A stretch of 64,000 nucleotides of DNA from Serratia proteamaculans. GTDB taxonomy: Bacteria; Pseudomonadota; Gammaproteobacteria; Enterobacterales; Enterobacteriaceae. The number at the start of each line of letters is the position of its first letter. Positions within the stretch are counted from its first letter, which is position 1. Positions 1 through 8,694 of this stretch are shown piece after piece. Under the pieces are notes generated by a model. That model saw nothing but the letters and a program-made list of their open reading frames with translations. It did not search any database and was not told the origin of the DNA. The DNA lies in the NCBI RefSeq assembly GCF_008830365.1, contig NZ_WBKI01000005.1, positions 124,001 through 188,000 of the forward strand, given 5' to 3'. The translations under genes were made by a program, and so were the position numbers.

Positions 1-117
1 GGCCAATCGTTACAGGAGCCGTTTGCAATCCTGTTTAATTGGACGCTGGGGAATATGGAGACGATACAGGACTGCCAGAGAAAATATGATGAACAAAGCC
101 AACAGGATGAAAATTGA
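1..117 (+). CDS. 3' end of an unrecognised gene
   Basis: An open frame enters the window at base 1 and ends with TGA at 115-117, giving the last 38 residues of a protein (ending in QSQQDEN). The tail is hydrophilic and rich in Q, D and E, with one aromatic/hydrophobic patch before it. It converges on the acetyltransferase gene whose stop lies 11 bases further on. I do not recognise the family, and the fragment is too short to assign. That it is coding at all is inferred only from the open frame and the convergent fit. Confidence 0.4.
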   Translation, partial: GQSLQEPFAILFNWTLGNMETIQDCQRKYDEQSQQDEN

Positions 118-128
118 GGTTGGCAGCC

Positions 129-668
129 TCAATTCCCTGTGCGATTAATGGCCGCGTACATCCAATAATCTCGGGCCTGCCCGCGCACGCGGCGGTATTG
201 CCTGATTAAGCCTTCGCGCTGCATGCCCACCCGCTCCAGGACGGCAATGGACAATATGTTGCTATCAAGAACCGTAGCCTGAACACGCTGAAGGCCCAGA
301 ACGGTGTGCGCCCAATGAATAACGGCACGCGTCGCCTCCGTCGCCAAGCCCCGGCCACAGTGGCTCGGGTCAAGATCGTAGGCAATTTCAGCCCGGCCAT
401 GATCGCGGGATATTTCGTTCAACCCCACCGTGCCGAGCAAACTGTCACTCGGATCCACAATGGCCCAACGAAGCGAGTCTTTGCCTTCGGCATAGTCAGC
501 AACCAGCTTTTCGAGGTTGCTCGGGCCGACATCCCCCCAACTGGTATGTTCAATGACGCCAGGTTTACTCAAATATGCCGACCACGCATCAACATCATCT
601 GGTCCCAGCGGCCTTAAAGACGCGTAAAGCTCGTCGGGTAGCGGTATTCGTATTGGCAATGTCGTCAT
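129..668 (-). CDS. GNAT-family N-acetyltransferase (RimJ/RimL type)
   Basis: A 179-residue single-domain acetyltransferase. The acetyl-CoA pyrophosphate-binding loop is visible as GRGLATEA around residue 105. It is followed by the RimJ/RimL-type C-terminal pattern with a conserved Asn (DSNILSIAVLERVGMQREG), which is typical of enzymes that acetylate protein N-termini, amino sugars or small amines. The substrate cannot be told from sequence. The gene lies just outside the left end of the guaA island. It ends 11 bases from the convergent partial gene and has no obvious operon partner. Family assignment is firm, specificity unknown. Confidence 0.85.
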   Translation of the reverse strand: MTTLPIRIPLPDELYASLRPLGPDDVDAWSAYLSKPGVIEHTSWGDVGPSNLEKLVADYAEGKDSLRWAIVDPSDSLLGTVGLNEISRDHGRAEIAYDLDPSHCGRGLATEATRAVIHWAHTVLGLQRVQATVLDSNILSIAVLERVGMQREGLIRQYRRVRGQARDYWMYAAINRTGN

Positions 669-775
669 AGCACCTCCGTCAAACCAGTCACTGATGCAAA
701 GATATAAGGTACTGTGGTTTAGATGCGTTGTGAACTTACGCCAGGTAATTCCATAAAATACTTTTACTTCATAAA

Positions 776-797
776 AATCCCGCAGTTACGCGGGATT
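776..797 (-). terminator. Terminator hairpin of the left guaA-end copy
   Basis: Perfect 8-bp inverted repeat AATCCCGC/GCGGGATT with a 6-base loop. Read on the minus strand it runs into TTTTTATG. It sits 43 bases beyond the left guaA-end repeat (841-858). The hairpin downstream of intact guaA at 8631-8652 has the same stem length, loop length and nearly the same distance, so this is best read as the guaA terminator, now separated from the gene by the island. Confidence 0.7.
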
Positions 798-840
798 AGA
801 TGTGATTGCTGTTATTTAGCGCCAGCCTAGACCGGCCACT

Positions 841-858
841 AAATCATTCCCACTCGAT
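841..858. repeat. Left attachment-site copy of the guaA 3' end
   Basis: The 18 bases match the intact guaA 3' end (8695-8712) at 17 of 18 positions; the single difference is a silent-type C/T change. On the minus strand this copy still spells the GuaA C-terminus Ile-Glu-Trp-Glu-stop. It marks the outer boundary of the 7.9-kb island. Established background: the guaA 3' end is a frequent integration target for tyrosine-recombinase islands. Confidence 0.8.
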
Positions 859-982
859 TATCAATCGACCGTATTAATCCATTAAAATATGGGTATAAAT
901 GCAATCACTCCAGCTCAATACCATGATAAGTACCATGCTTCGATTTCCACCGACCTGCCGGTAAATGGAGCAAGAGAAAGTA

Positions 983-2731
983 CTAGCCATCAGCCCGCGA
1001 CTGACTGCGTAAAGACTCGACTGCAGCCTCAAGTAGTTTTTCGTCAGGCATAAGCATACCCCACTCCCTCCAGAAGTCTCGCGTCGCGCTATCAGGCTTC
1101 ACTTGAGGTTGATCCAGTTTGATCCGCGTCGGGAGAAGTACAGCATCACCCAGCAGGAGGGCTTCGCCCGTGTCGAGCAGAGGAAGCATAGCCGTCAAGC
1201 CAACTAGAGAATCTGGCATAAGCCTCTTGATGACATTCTGATCGCTGTCGTTCGTCAACCTGAGAGCTAGGAAATTATTGCACTGAGACAGAATCGTGCG
1301 ACTGACATCAGATGGCCTCTGGCTCACTACAAGTAAAGAGAAGCCATACTTCCGACCTTCCTTAGCGATGCGCTCAAATGACCATAGAGCCTGTCGTTGA
1401 ACGGCGTCAGCGTCATCCTTAACTGGTAGATAGAGGTGCGCCTCATCACAAAGCAATGTGATCGGTGTGCGGGCATCCGCGCTCATCCAAAACTGGACGT
1501 CATAAAGCAGACGGGCAAGTGTCCCGGTGACAACCGGAAGCACATCAGCCGGTACCTCGGAGAAATCAATGATCTTAATGCCGTTATTTGAGTCGGCACG
1601 AAGCAATTTCACGATCTGCTTGGCGAGCCATCCGTAATCCAACGACTCCGGTGGAGGCGAAAACATAAAACCGTATCGGCGATCATCAAGCTTTGCCTCG
1701 AGCCGGGAGATGAAACGCGTCAGTTTATCTTCCCATTCGCCTTTTACAGCGGCACCTTTAGCCCCAACCCCTTTCGCCGTATTGTCGACCTTCAAACGAG
1801 CGACTAAGTCCTCTACGGCATAAGGGATCGGCGAATCGACGGTGAAGGTCTCTTTAACCTTGGCCTTACCCGAATCATCGAGGGTGATTCCCTTTAGTTC
1901 ACGCACGTGGCGGGTAAAGCGAGAAGCTTGGTTGGGAGCATTCTGATCACTACGGTCCAAAACCATCGACAGCATTTCGTCGCGGTTTAGCAGCCAGTAT
2001 GGGAGGAACAACGCATCATCCTTAGGCGTAGCTAAGTCACTAGGTCCCGCGATGCGAAACCGCTGTGCAAATCCGCCTTTGCTTTTATCCGCAAGCGGCT
2101 GGTATTCGCCATGCATGTCGAACACGACTATGTTGGGAAACTTGAGTTTGGCTGCCCTCTCAAGAATAAGCGCAACTGCCCAACTCTTGCCCGACCCGGT
2201 ACTGCCGAGAATTGCAGCATGTCGTTGAAAAAATTTGTCACCGCTTGCGATCGCTTCAGCGCTCCGGTCGGCAACGAACGTACCGAGTTTCAAACGCTCG
2301 TCGTCCGAGAGACCTGCACCCAGGATGCCCATAAAACGTTGCAGATTGGCTCCTTCAATGACGAAGCATTCCCTATCAATTTGAGGGAAACTATCAGCTC
2401 CACGCTTAAAAGCATCGGGTTTATCGCCATCAACCGTCCGATAGGTGCCGATAACAAAAGCCTGCATGTGATCAGATGGCGAGACTGTCAGTGTTCCAAA
2501 CTCACCATCTGCGGGATCAGGAAGCTCTTCGCGAAGGGAGCGTGTAACTCGGTCTGTCATTCCAATTAAGAATTCCGCTTGGGTCGCCCCCTTGATAGCG
2601 ATAAGCTGGCCGATGCCTACACGTGTCAGCATCTCAGAATTCGTGACGTCGATAGCCACGCGGCTGGTATCAACACCAGCTACACGGCCAATTTGATCAT
2701 TGTCTATAAACACGAGCGCCGGGCTTGTCAT
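983..2731 (-). CDS. HerA-like ATPase of a SIR2-HerA defence pair
   Basis: A 582-residue hexameric-helicase-type ATPase (HerA/FtsK superfamily). The N-terminal ~150 residues fit the beta-barrel HAS-barrel region. Walker A GSTGSGKS is at ~176-183, the HerA signature DMHGEY at ~205-210, the Walker B/catalytic LLCDEAH at ~427-432, and SQRPSDVS plus an Arg-rich C-terminal part follow. Its ATG overlaps the SIR2 stop by four bases (ATGA), so the two are translationally coupled. In known SIR2-HerA systems the two proteins form a large complex that depletes NAD+ or cuts nucleic acid on phage infection. Function here is by family and gene pairing. Confidence 0.9.
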   Translation of the reverse strand: MTSPALVFIDNDQIGRVAGVDTSRVAIDVTNSEMLTRVGIGQLIAIKGATQAEFLIGMTDRVTRSLREELPDPADGEFGTLTVSPSDHMQAFVIGTYRTVDGDKPDAFKRGADSFPQIDRECFVIEGANLQRFMGILGAGLSDDERLKLGTFVADRSAEAIASGDKFFQRHAAILGSTGSGKSWAVALILERAAKLKFPNIVVFDMHGEYQPLADKSKGGFAQRFRIAGPSDLATPKDDALFLPYWLLNRDEMLSMVLDRSDQNAPNQASRFTRHVRELKGITLDDSGKAKVKETFTVDSPIPYAVEDLVARLKVDNTAKGVGAKGAAVKGEWEDKLTRFISRLEAKLDDRRYGFMFSPPPESLDYGWLAKQIVKLLRADSNNGIKIIDFSEVPADVLPVVTGTLARLLYDVQFWMSADARTPITLLCDEAHLYLPVKDDADAVQRQALWSFERIAKEGRKYGFSLLVVSQRPSDVSRTILSQCNNFLALRLTNDSDQNVIKRLMPDSLVGLTAMLPLLDTGEALLLGDAVLLPTRIKLDQPQVKPDSATRDFWREWGMLMPDEKLLEAAVESLRSQSRADG

Positions 2732-3765
2732 ACTGATAAAACTCCCTTCACAAATCCATCGAGATCCCAGTAATCAACACCGGGGTAGAATATCTCTGCT
2801 CCACCAACGATGAAGCATGCACCTGAGCTTCCAGCCTCTTCGCAAAACTCAGCAGCTATCACGTTCTTATTCTTTACGGCTATCTCTCGTGCTTTAGGAG
2901 AGAGCGCGAAAGTTAAAATTACCGTTTTCACACCTGATTTGATACGGGGTGTAAGATGGGTTTCCAAATGATCATCATTGAAACCGTAACCGATAATGAG
3001 GAAGCGGCGTGCCTTGTCGATCGCGTCATTTGCCTTTTCTCGATGTTTGTCGAAAGGACTCTCATATCCGCTCCGGAATTTGTTCAATCCCGGGGTGATG
3101 ATAAGGCGAGGAAGCGGCAATGCCCCAGCGTAGCGGACCGGATTGCCCTCACGATGATACCAATCAAGGCTGCCATGCGGCTTAAAGATGTTCGCCTTCT
3201 TCGCGAAATTGTAGCGCACGTTCTTACCCACCAATTTCACACTGCGGCAAAAACTCCAATAGCTATCCTGTGGCTCAAGCCGCGCTGCAAAATGGCCACA
3301 GAACATGGTGTCAACGCCTAAACCGGCTTCCTCACATGCGAGTTCGGCAAGACGATCATAGTTTGTCGTCACAATTGGTATGCCCGCATCTGGCTTTAGT
3401 AAATGCGGAATCAATTTGGTTAGTCGAAGCATCCTGGATTTATTAAAAACCTCTGAGATAATATCGGCTTCAGCGGTGGCAATGAACTCACCAGTGCTCT
3501 GCACAATGGCCGCTTCGAGGGATGGTGAGGGGGCATACTTCAGCAAAGCCGCCTCTAGACCATCTCTCTCAATAAGCGGGTAAATCTCTTCCCAAAGCTT
3601 ATTGTCGTCAGGCGAAAGGCTAGCAGGAATATGGGTGACTAGGTGGTGCCCAAGTGCCCCCATCCCGGGCACGCCCTCTGCACAGGACAACCCAGAACCG
3701 ATAATTAAAACGAGCCCATCTCCAAGGTGTTCTTGCAACAGTTTTTTTAACGCACTTAGTTCCAC
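2728..3765 (-). CDS. SIR2-domain protein, effector of a SIR2-HerA defence pair
   Basis: A 345-residue SIR2-like protein. The NAD-binding GSGLS motif is at ~23-27, TTNYDRLAE at ~133-141, IFKPHGS with the probable catalytic His197, and the late Rossmann motif IIGYGFNDDHLE at ~257-268. This is the bacterial-immunity SIR2 pattern (NADase), not a histone deacetylase, because no zinc-binding Cys set is present. Translation begins at GTG; the in-frame TAG two codons upstream rules out a longer start, and AGGAG lies only three bases before it. The gene overlaps herA by four bases. The 158 bases upstream hold no recognisable gene. Confidence 0.88.
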   Translation of the reverse strand: MELSALKKLLQEHLGDGLVLIIGSGLSCAEGVPGMGALGHHLVTHIPASLSPDDNKLWEEIYPLIERDGLEAALLKYAPSPSLEAAIVQSTGEFIATAEADIISEVFNKSRMLRLTKLIPHLLKPDAGIPIVTTNYDRLAELACEEAGLGVDTMFCGHFAARLEPQDSYWSFCRSVKLVGKNVRYNFAKKANIFKPHGSLDWYHREGNPVRYAGALPLPRLIITPGLNKFRSGYESPFDKHREKANDAIDKARRFLIIGYGFNDDHLETHLTPRIKSGVKTVILTFALSPKAREIAVKNKNVIAAEFCEEAGSSGACFIVGGAEIFYPGVDYWDLDGFVKGVLSV

Positions 3766-3923
3766 TAACTCCTACCTTCGTCGCTGCGCTTATGCAAAAG
3801 AAGATTGCTTCAACGCCTCCATAGACATCAACGAAATCATGCCCGCCAAATCTTCCAGCTCGGCACAATACCCATACTTCTAATTGCCGACACCAAACCG
3901 GCCGGTAATCATACTGGTGTAGC

Positions 3924-4298
3924 TTAACTTTCGCGGCTAGCCTGTTTGAGCCAATGTTCTAAGTCCGCGACTCGGTAAGAATGAAAATGGCTTCGCATTA
4001 CGAACGCAAGTACGGAAACTGCCCCAACTACCGCTTGACCTTGCGGCCATTGTCGCGACTGGAACACTCTATCGAGTCCCACAATAAGCTGCACCTTGGT
4101 ATACATCGCTTCGGCGTAGGGGAACTCAAGATCGGTATAGACATTGCTTCTACCATTGTGAATCTCAATGGTCAGGCCTTTTACTTCTGAGCTGGTGGCC
4201 GAGCCTGCCCTACACAAGTAGATATTTCCTGTCGTCACAAAGAGGTCAATTCCAAGGCTCGAAGGATGATGCCAATATTTACGCTTGAGCCGAAGCAA
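3924..4298 (-). CDS. Small unrecognised ORF coupled to the nuclease-NTPase gene
   Basis: A 124-residue frame that starts at TTG within the last 20 bases of the large upstream gene, with an AGGA-like site about eight bases before it. The N-terminus is basic (RLKRKYWHH). The middle has alternating short strand-like segments, and residues ~88-100 form a short hydrophobic stretch (AVVGAVSVLAFVM) too short to be a sure membrane helix. No domain is recognised. Overlap with the large gene and same strand suggest a partner of that protein. The weak start codon leaves open that it is not translated. Confidence 0.45.
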   Translation of the reverse strand: MLRLKRKYWHHPSSLGIDLFVTTGNIYLCRAGSATSSEVKGLTIEIHNGRSNVYTDLEFPYAEAMYTKVQLIVGLDRVFQSRQWPQGQAVVGAVSVLAFVMRSHFHSYRVADLEHWLKQASRES

Positions 4299-7200
4299 TT
4301 ACCAGATCCTGTGTTAGTAAGGTAAATTGCAGATCCAGCAACGCTTCTCCGCCTGCAGTCAGTTGCCCATGCAACAAAGCAACCCCCCCCTTAGCTATAT
4401 CCATCCGTCCAGCAATACACTCTTCATTTAATTGTCGGAGCAACATTCGAACTGGCGTACCTTCTGCCACCTGTTCAAACTCCAGTAAGGCAGTCATCAG
4501 TGCTTTCTCATCCTCCTGACGTACAGACTGTTCCAGATGAGGGCGACTTTCTGTTCCAAGATTGAAATGGCGTAATCCGTCAAGTTCAGTGATAAGCGAC
4601 AATGCAGGCTGTGCCGCCTGAACCAGCTTATCGTTAAGCCGATATAAATCTAATTCATCAAGCCAGTCATCAACCGCGTATGGGGATGCAAAAAGACTAA
4701 ATGTCGCGCTGACGGTGAGCCGGGATACTACAATCCCTGCAATACGAGGAATAATCCAAAGACGGCGATGCTCACCAATTGCGCTCTGGACATGCGTTCC
4801 ATTTTCTTCAAGCCATAGCAGCCAATCTTCTGGATATTCAAGTTCCACGATCGCCAGCACCTCTGATGTTGGCCACGGTAAAAGTTGCTCCCAGTCAGGG
4901 CGGGCATGGAGTTCAGTTTCAATCCCTAGATTTTTCAGCCTACCCTCTATCTCCAACAGATAGCCAGACATTAGCTTATTGAACTGACGCATTACCACTC
5001 TGACAGCGCTGCTCAATGCCCCTCCACGTAAAGCCGATTTAACCTCAGTTAGCCATAACAGCGTCGGTTTTATTCCCTGAGTACCTGCTTCTGCTGACAG
5101 AAGACACAGCGACGTGATCAGCTCCTTTAATCGCATAAAAGATTTTTCCGGGTACCCACCCACGAGATCCCAAGGATAATCCTTACCTCTCTCTATGTCT
5201 TTCAACAGATCTTTCAGCCACGCAATATAGGGTGCATATCCCTCAGGCAGAGATATAAATCGCAGGATCATATCCGCTGAACAACAAAATAATATGTTCT
5301 GAACAGGAGTGGCATGCAGTTCTGTATTTATCCCAATTAACTCCCCTCCTTTTGGTGGAGTAAGTTCCCGGGTGGCCTCATGCACGGCCCCAAGTTGTTC
5401 CAGAAGCTTAGATGAAGGAGCTTTGCTCCGTAAGATTCCGTCCAGAATCTTCTCGACTAACGGAACGAGTTTATTTAATAGTACGAGCGCCCTCTGTAAA
5501 TAATCCGTATAGCTTTCTGTACCGACTAGCCCGGCAGCAGTCGTTATCCATCGTTTATTCCATTCAGGTAATGCTGATGGTGGCAGGTTTTCTCTTGAGA
5601 TGCGCTTTGTTGCAACAGGATAATCAGGAATACCAGAGAGAAAACCACCCGCAGCAACAGCATCGACAGCAGCCACTACTGCTGTTGGGTCCAATCCAAT
5701 CAGGATGGTGCAAAGTTGTACAACGTCTTTATGAATGTCTGTCTGGACCGAATGTGCGATATGGAAGATCGAACTTCGCAACAGCCGACCTTCTGGCGCC
5801 GCTTCAACACTGACTTTCCCAGCCCAAGGGATCTCAAATGGAATACGCGCAATTAATCGCTCTGGTGTATTACTACTTGCCCATGCCATAGCAATATCTG
5901 GATCGATAAGGCGGACCGCACTCAGTAGATCGGCAATTAGCATTAGGTCCAGCCCATCAAAGCAAGGTCTGATATCAGCAATAATCTGTTGAATATTTGC
6001 CGGGATATCTATACCCAATATAGCTCCCAAGAGTCCCCGAAGATTTGGAACCGCAGACGCAGAAATTATCTGCTTAACCGCAACTAATGAAAGCTGACTG
6101 AATAAAGCCAAACGGGGATCGTCAGTGGAGCGAGTTTGCAGCAACCGTATTGAATCTTTTATACGTTTTGGGAAAATATCAGAGGAAAGATCCGCATCAG
6201 CGACAGCGAACATAACAACACCAGTAACTTGAGTTGGTTCCAGCCCCAGAGCTCGCACTTCTGGGAGCCAGTCTCGTAAAGTCATCTCGATATGTGCCTG
6301 TCCTAGTCCTGAAAGCGCAGCAACTAATGTAGCAGGTTCGCACTCATGTTCGATTCGGGTCGCAATCGCCTTAATCAAAGCGTCTTTAGCTTCTGGATAA
6401 TGGATGAGGACATAAACCGCCAGGATATCCAGATTCGCGTGGTGAACGACAAACACTGTTTCTGTAATGGTGTGCAAAAGTGTTGGTGGGGGATACTTAT
6501 GGCAGAGACGGAGAATAGTCGCAGAACGTAACTGATGTAGCCCTCCCAACTGCCCATTCAGGGATTCGGAAATGAGATGCTCATCAATTAGCCGCCGTAG
6601 TGCTCTGGAAAGGTTGCTCTGAGGGAGGTCTAAAACTTCAGATAATCGGCCAATATCAACCATAGCCCCTGCCGCCCCAGCTAGTGCGGTAATGCGAAGA
6701 ATAGCTAGTTCAGTATCCCTTGCCTCCCGAAGGCGACAATCTATCTGTTCCTCAAGAACAATTTCAAGCCGTTCGCCACGAGTAAGAATATGCGTATACT
6801 CAAGCAAAAGCCCATTACTTTGTGCCCAAGGCTCTCGCCAACCAGCCCATGTGGTTTGTCCCTGATGAGAAAGCTGTTGCCAAATTCGTTCAGCGACAGC
6901 TTCTTCCGCAGTTGGGCGAACCTCTCCGGCGAGAGACCGGGTTGTCAGCATGAAAACGTCTTCTTCTCTGATTGAACCGAGCAGAAGAATGCCGCTTCCG
7001 GCTCTTGCTTCACGTAGCAAGCCATCCCAAAGACCCGCTTTCCCTTTACCCACATCATCGAAAATAAAACCAACGGGCGCTGAAGAAGCAGCTCTCAATG
7101 AACGGGCAAAACGGATAAGTAAATGAGCGTCAAAACTGTCACCACGCGTAATTTCAAACCAACGCACTGTATGTCGGCTGATACGGGCTGTTTCCCACAT

Positions 7201-8103
7201 GAGCGCTGATTTCCCAGTGCCCGACTGCCCAACGATCAGAGCGGCTCTTTGGGTTGCCAGTATAGCTAAAACAGCACTGCGCGCTTCAGGTCTTTCCACG
7301 ACGAGGCCTGCTGCAAGATGGGCTGGTCGTGTATCCATTCCCAGATAAAATGCAGGTTCGTCTACAATAGTAAGAAAATCAACAGAATCGCAATATCCTT
7401 CACGAAGGGCCATTTCCATGCCTGCCACATCAAGAACAGGCTCCATTCGACGAAAAATCGCTTCGACATCAGATATAGCCAATCCTTCGTGCCTTCCGTT
7501 CTTAACCATCCCATTAGAATCTGCCAAACCACCAATGTGGTTTAGCAATTCGCCGTAGTAAACTTGTGCGGCCACTGGTACGCAGGGAAGTGTATCGCTG
7601 ATAATTTCAATTGCTTGTTCCGCAGGTCCAGCAACAATCCAGATGTAGGTACGAGACGATAGTAATTTCCAGCGCGGGTCTACCCGCAGAGCGTCAACTA
7701 AACCCGGATGCTCAGTTAGGACATAATCTGTTTTTAGCCCCTGTGTCACAGAGCGTTCAAGGATCAGATTCAGATCTTTGTCAGGATCAGGATATGCTTC
7801 ATACCGGTTCCAGAGCGCCCTTACAAAACCCACAACCTCACTAATCGGAAATGACCCCATGTGATCACGACGAGACTTAACTTGAACAAGTGAAGAAGCT
7901 GTGATGCCATGTAATTCGTAATCATCTCGTCCCTCAGGAATAACAAGACCATAGGGAAGATCCTGTCTCCAACAGCGTAACGCCAACCATACTCCTACCG
8001 CATCCTGATATCGAAACCCTCGTCCCGCGTGTGATCCAGCACCTGATTGATTACGTTTCTTGTTTTCCATGGCATTTTTTCTTCTAGATTCAGGAATTCC
8101 CAT
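4279..8103 (-). CDS. PD-(D/E)xK-like nuclease fused to P-loop NTPase with large sensor-like region; candidate defence protein
   Basis: A 1274-residue multidomain protein. Residues ~28-100 look like the DUF4297/Cap4-type dsDNA-nuclease fold: GRGFRYQDAVGVWLAL, then E57, D60/D61 and the Q74-V-K76 core that would coordinate metal. A P-loop NTPase follows: Walker A GQSGTGKS at ~292-299, Walker B FIFDD at ~346-350, and a sensor-like ILLLGSIREE at ~373-382. A winged-helix-like stretch (~470-530) leads into some 700 residues of mostly helical unknown sequence. Nuclease-NTPase-long helical tail resembles STAND/Avs architecture, but I cannot match it to a named family. A second ATG at 8070, after an AGAAGA tract, may be the true start because the first ATG has no visible ribosome site. 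Confidence 0.8.
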   Translation of the reverse strand: MGIPESRRKNAMENKKRNQSGAGSHAGRGFRYQDAVGVWLALRCWRQDLPYGLVIPEGRDDYELHGITASSLVQVKSRRDHMGSFPISEVVGFVRALWNRYEAYPDPDKDLNLILERSVTQGLKTDYVLTEHPGLVDALRVDPRWKLLSSRTYIWIVAGPAEQAIEIISDTLPCVPVAAQVYYGELLNHIGGLADSNGMVKNGRHEGLAISDVEAIFRRMEPVLDVAGMEMALREGYCDSVDFLTIVDEPAFYLGMDTRPAHLAAGLVVERPEARSAVLAILATQRAALIVGQSGTGKSALMWETARISRHTVRWFEITRGDSFDAHLLIRFARSLRAASSAPVGFIFDDVGKGKAGLWDGLLREARAGSGILLLGSIREEDVFMLTTRSLAGEVRPTAEEAVAERIWQQLSHQGQTTWAGWREPWAQSNGLLLEYTHILTRGERLEIVLEEQIDCRLREARDTELAILRITALAGAAGAMVDIGRLSEVLDLPQSNLSRALRRLIDEHLISESLNGQLGGLHQLRSATILRLCHKYPPPTLLHTITETVFVVHHANLDILAVYVLIHYPEAKDALIKAIATRIEHECEPATLVAALSGLGQAHIEMTLRDWLPEVRALGLEPTQVTGVVMFAVADADLSSDIFPKRIKDSIRLLQTRSTDDPRLALFSQLSLVAVKQIISASAVPNLRGLLGAILGIDIPANIQQIIADIRPCFDGLDLMLIADLLSAVRLIDPDIAMAWASSNTPERLIARIPFEIPWAGKVSVEAAPEGRLLRSSIFHIAHSVQTDIHKDVVQLCTILIGLDPTAVVAAVDAVAAGGFLSGIPDYPVATKRISRENLPPSALPEWNKRWITTAAGLVGTESYTDYLQRALVLLNKLVPLVEKILDGILRSKAPSSKLLEQLGAVHEATRELTPPKGGELIGINTELHATPVQNILFCCSADMILRFISLPEGYAPYIAWLKDLLKDIERGKDYPWDLVGGYPEKSFMRLKELITSLCLLSAEAGTQGIKPTLLWLTEVKSALRGGALSSAVRVVMRQFNKLMSGYLLEIEGRLKNLGIETELHARPDWEQLLPWPTSEVLAIVELEYPEDWLLWLEENGTHVQSAIGEHRRLWIIPRIAGIVVSRLTVSATFSLFASPYAVDDWLDELDLYRLNDKLVQAAQPALSLITELDGLRHFNLGTESRPHLEQSVRQEDEKALMTALLEFEQVAEGTPVRMLLRQLNEECIAGRMDIAKGGVALLHGQLTAGGEALLDLQFTLLTQDLVIASAQA

Positions 8104-8412
8104 ATGAGAGGTATGCCGTTATGAGGCCTTTTTCATTAAGAAATTCATGATAATAAGGACAGTTATTATACTTGCGAAATTTCCCTTCTGTTTGACCTAC
8201 TTCCAATAATTAACACAACGTGATGTCTGTAATTTTCACTTCTAGCATTGAGCTGATTTTCAAACCAAATTTTTCACTCGTTAACAAAGATGTCAGCTAA
8301 AAGATGAGATAACACAATCAAAGATAAATACCCGCAGAAATTATAGCAGCTAAAATTATTGTTCTATCGCACAAGCAAGGCGCTTACTTATGTAACACAA
8401 TTCTTATTTAAT
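8104..8412. other. AT-rich intergenic region upstream of the island operon
   Basis: About 300 bases without a credible gene. It is AT-rich compared with the core genome and must hold the promoter of the nuclease-NTPase gene. A TATAAT hexamer lies on the minus strand at 8165-8170, but no good -35 hexamer sits 16-18 bases upstream, so I do not call a promoter. No repeat or hairpin stood out. Confidence 0.4.
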
Positions 8413-8575
8413 TTATTTAGCCACCCACTCATCAATGATATCTGCCCAGCCCTGCAGCATCGTAGCTCTTCGCTCTCGATATTCAGCCTTGTTGTAGACC
8501 GCCCGCCCTCACTCCCTTCTGTTCATGCGCGAGAAACTTATCGATCCAATCAGTGTTATAACTACGCCATAAAAA
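8413..8575 (-). pseudogene. C-terminal remnant of a P4-like tyrosine integrase, frameshifted
   Basis: On the minus strand two frames together encode the tail of a P4-family integrase. 8504-8569 gives a sequence ending WIDKFLAHEQKGVRA, and 8413-8499 gives VYNKAEYRERRATMLQGWAD and ends at TAA. This matches the family pattern of His-Glu, then VRAxYN, an ERR/M-rich helix and a WAD end. Between them GGCG is repeated (GGCGGGCG), a four-base tandem duplication that breaks the frame. The rest of the gene is missing. It lies next to the attachment site at guaA, the usual place for such an integrase. Confidence 0.75.
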
Positions 8576-8630
8576 AATGATGCTTGACGATGCTGATACT
8601 TGCCAACCCTTACCAGATACGAAAACAAAA

Positions 8631-8652
8631 AAGCCCACAATTACGTGGGCTT
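8631..8652 (-). terminator. Terminator downstream of guaA
   Basis: Perfect stem AAGCCCAC/GTGGGCTT with a 6-base loop. On the minus strand it is followed by TTTTTTG. It lies 42 bases beyond the guaA-end repeat and ends the guaBA transcript. Its twin is the hairpin at 776-797. Confidence 0.85.
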
Positions 8653-8694
8653 AGATATTTTTATACCTGTCAGTGCCAGCACATGCCAGACGTC

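Noticed and set aside
38-840. GNAT gene as part of the island
   Set aside because: It lies outside the direct repeat at 841-858, and no further repeat of the guaA end is seen to its left in this window.
8165-8170. TATAAT on the minus strand as the promoter of the island operon
   Set aside because: The matching -35 position reads AAACAG; without expression data it is not more than a chance hexamer in AT-rich DNA.
8359-8580. 73-residue plus-strand frame downstream of the island operon
   Set aside because: The complementary strand here encodes the recognisable integrase tail, so the plus frame is a shadow.
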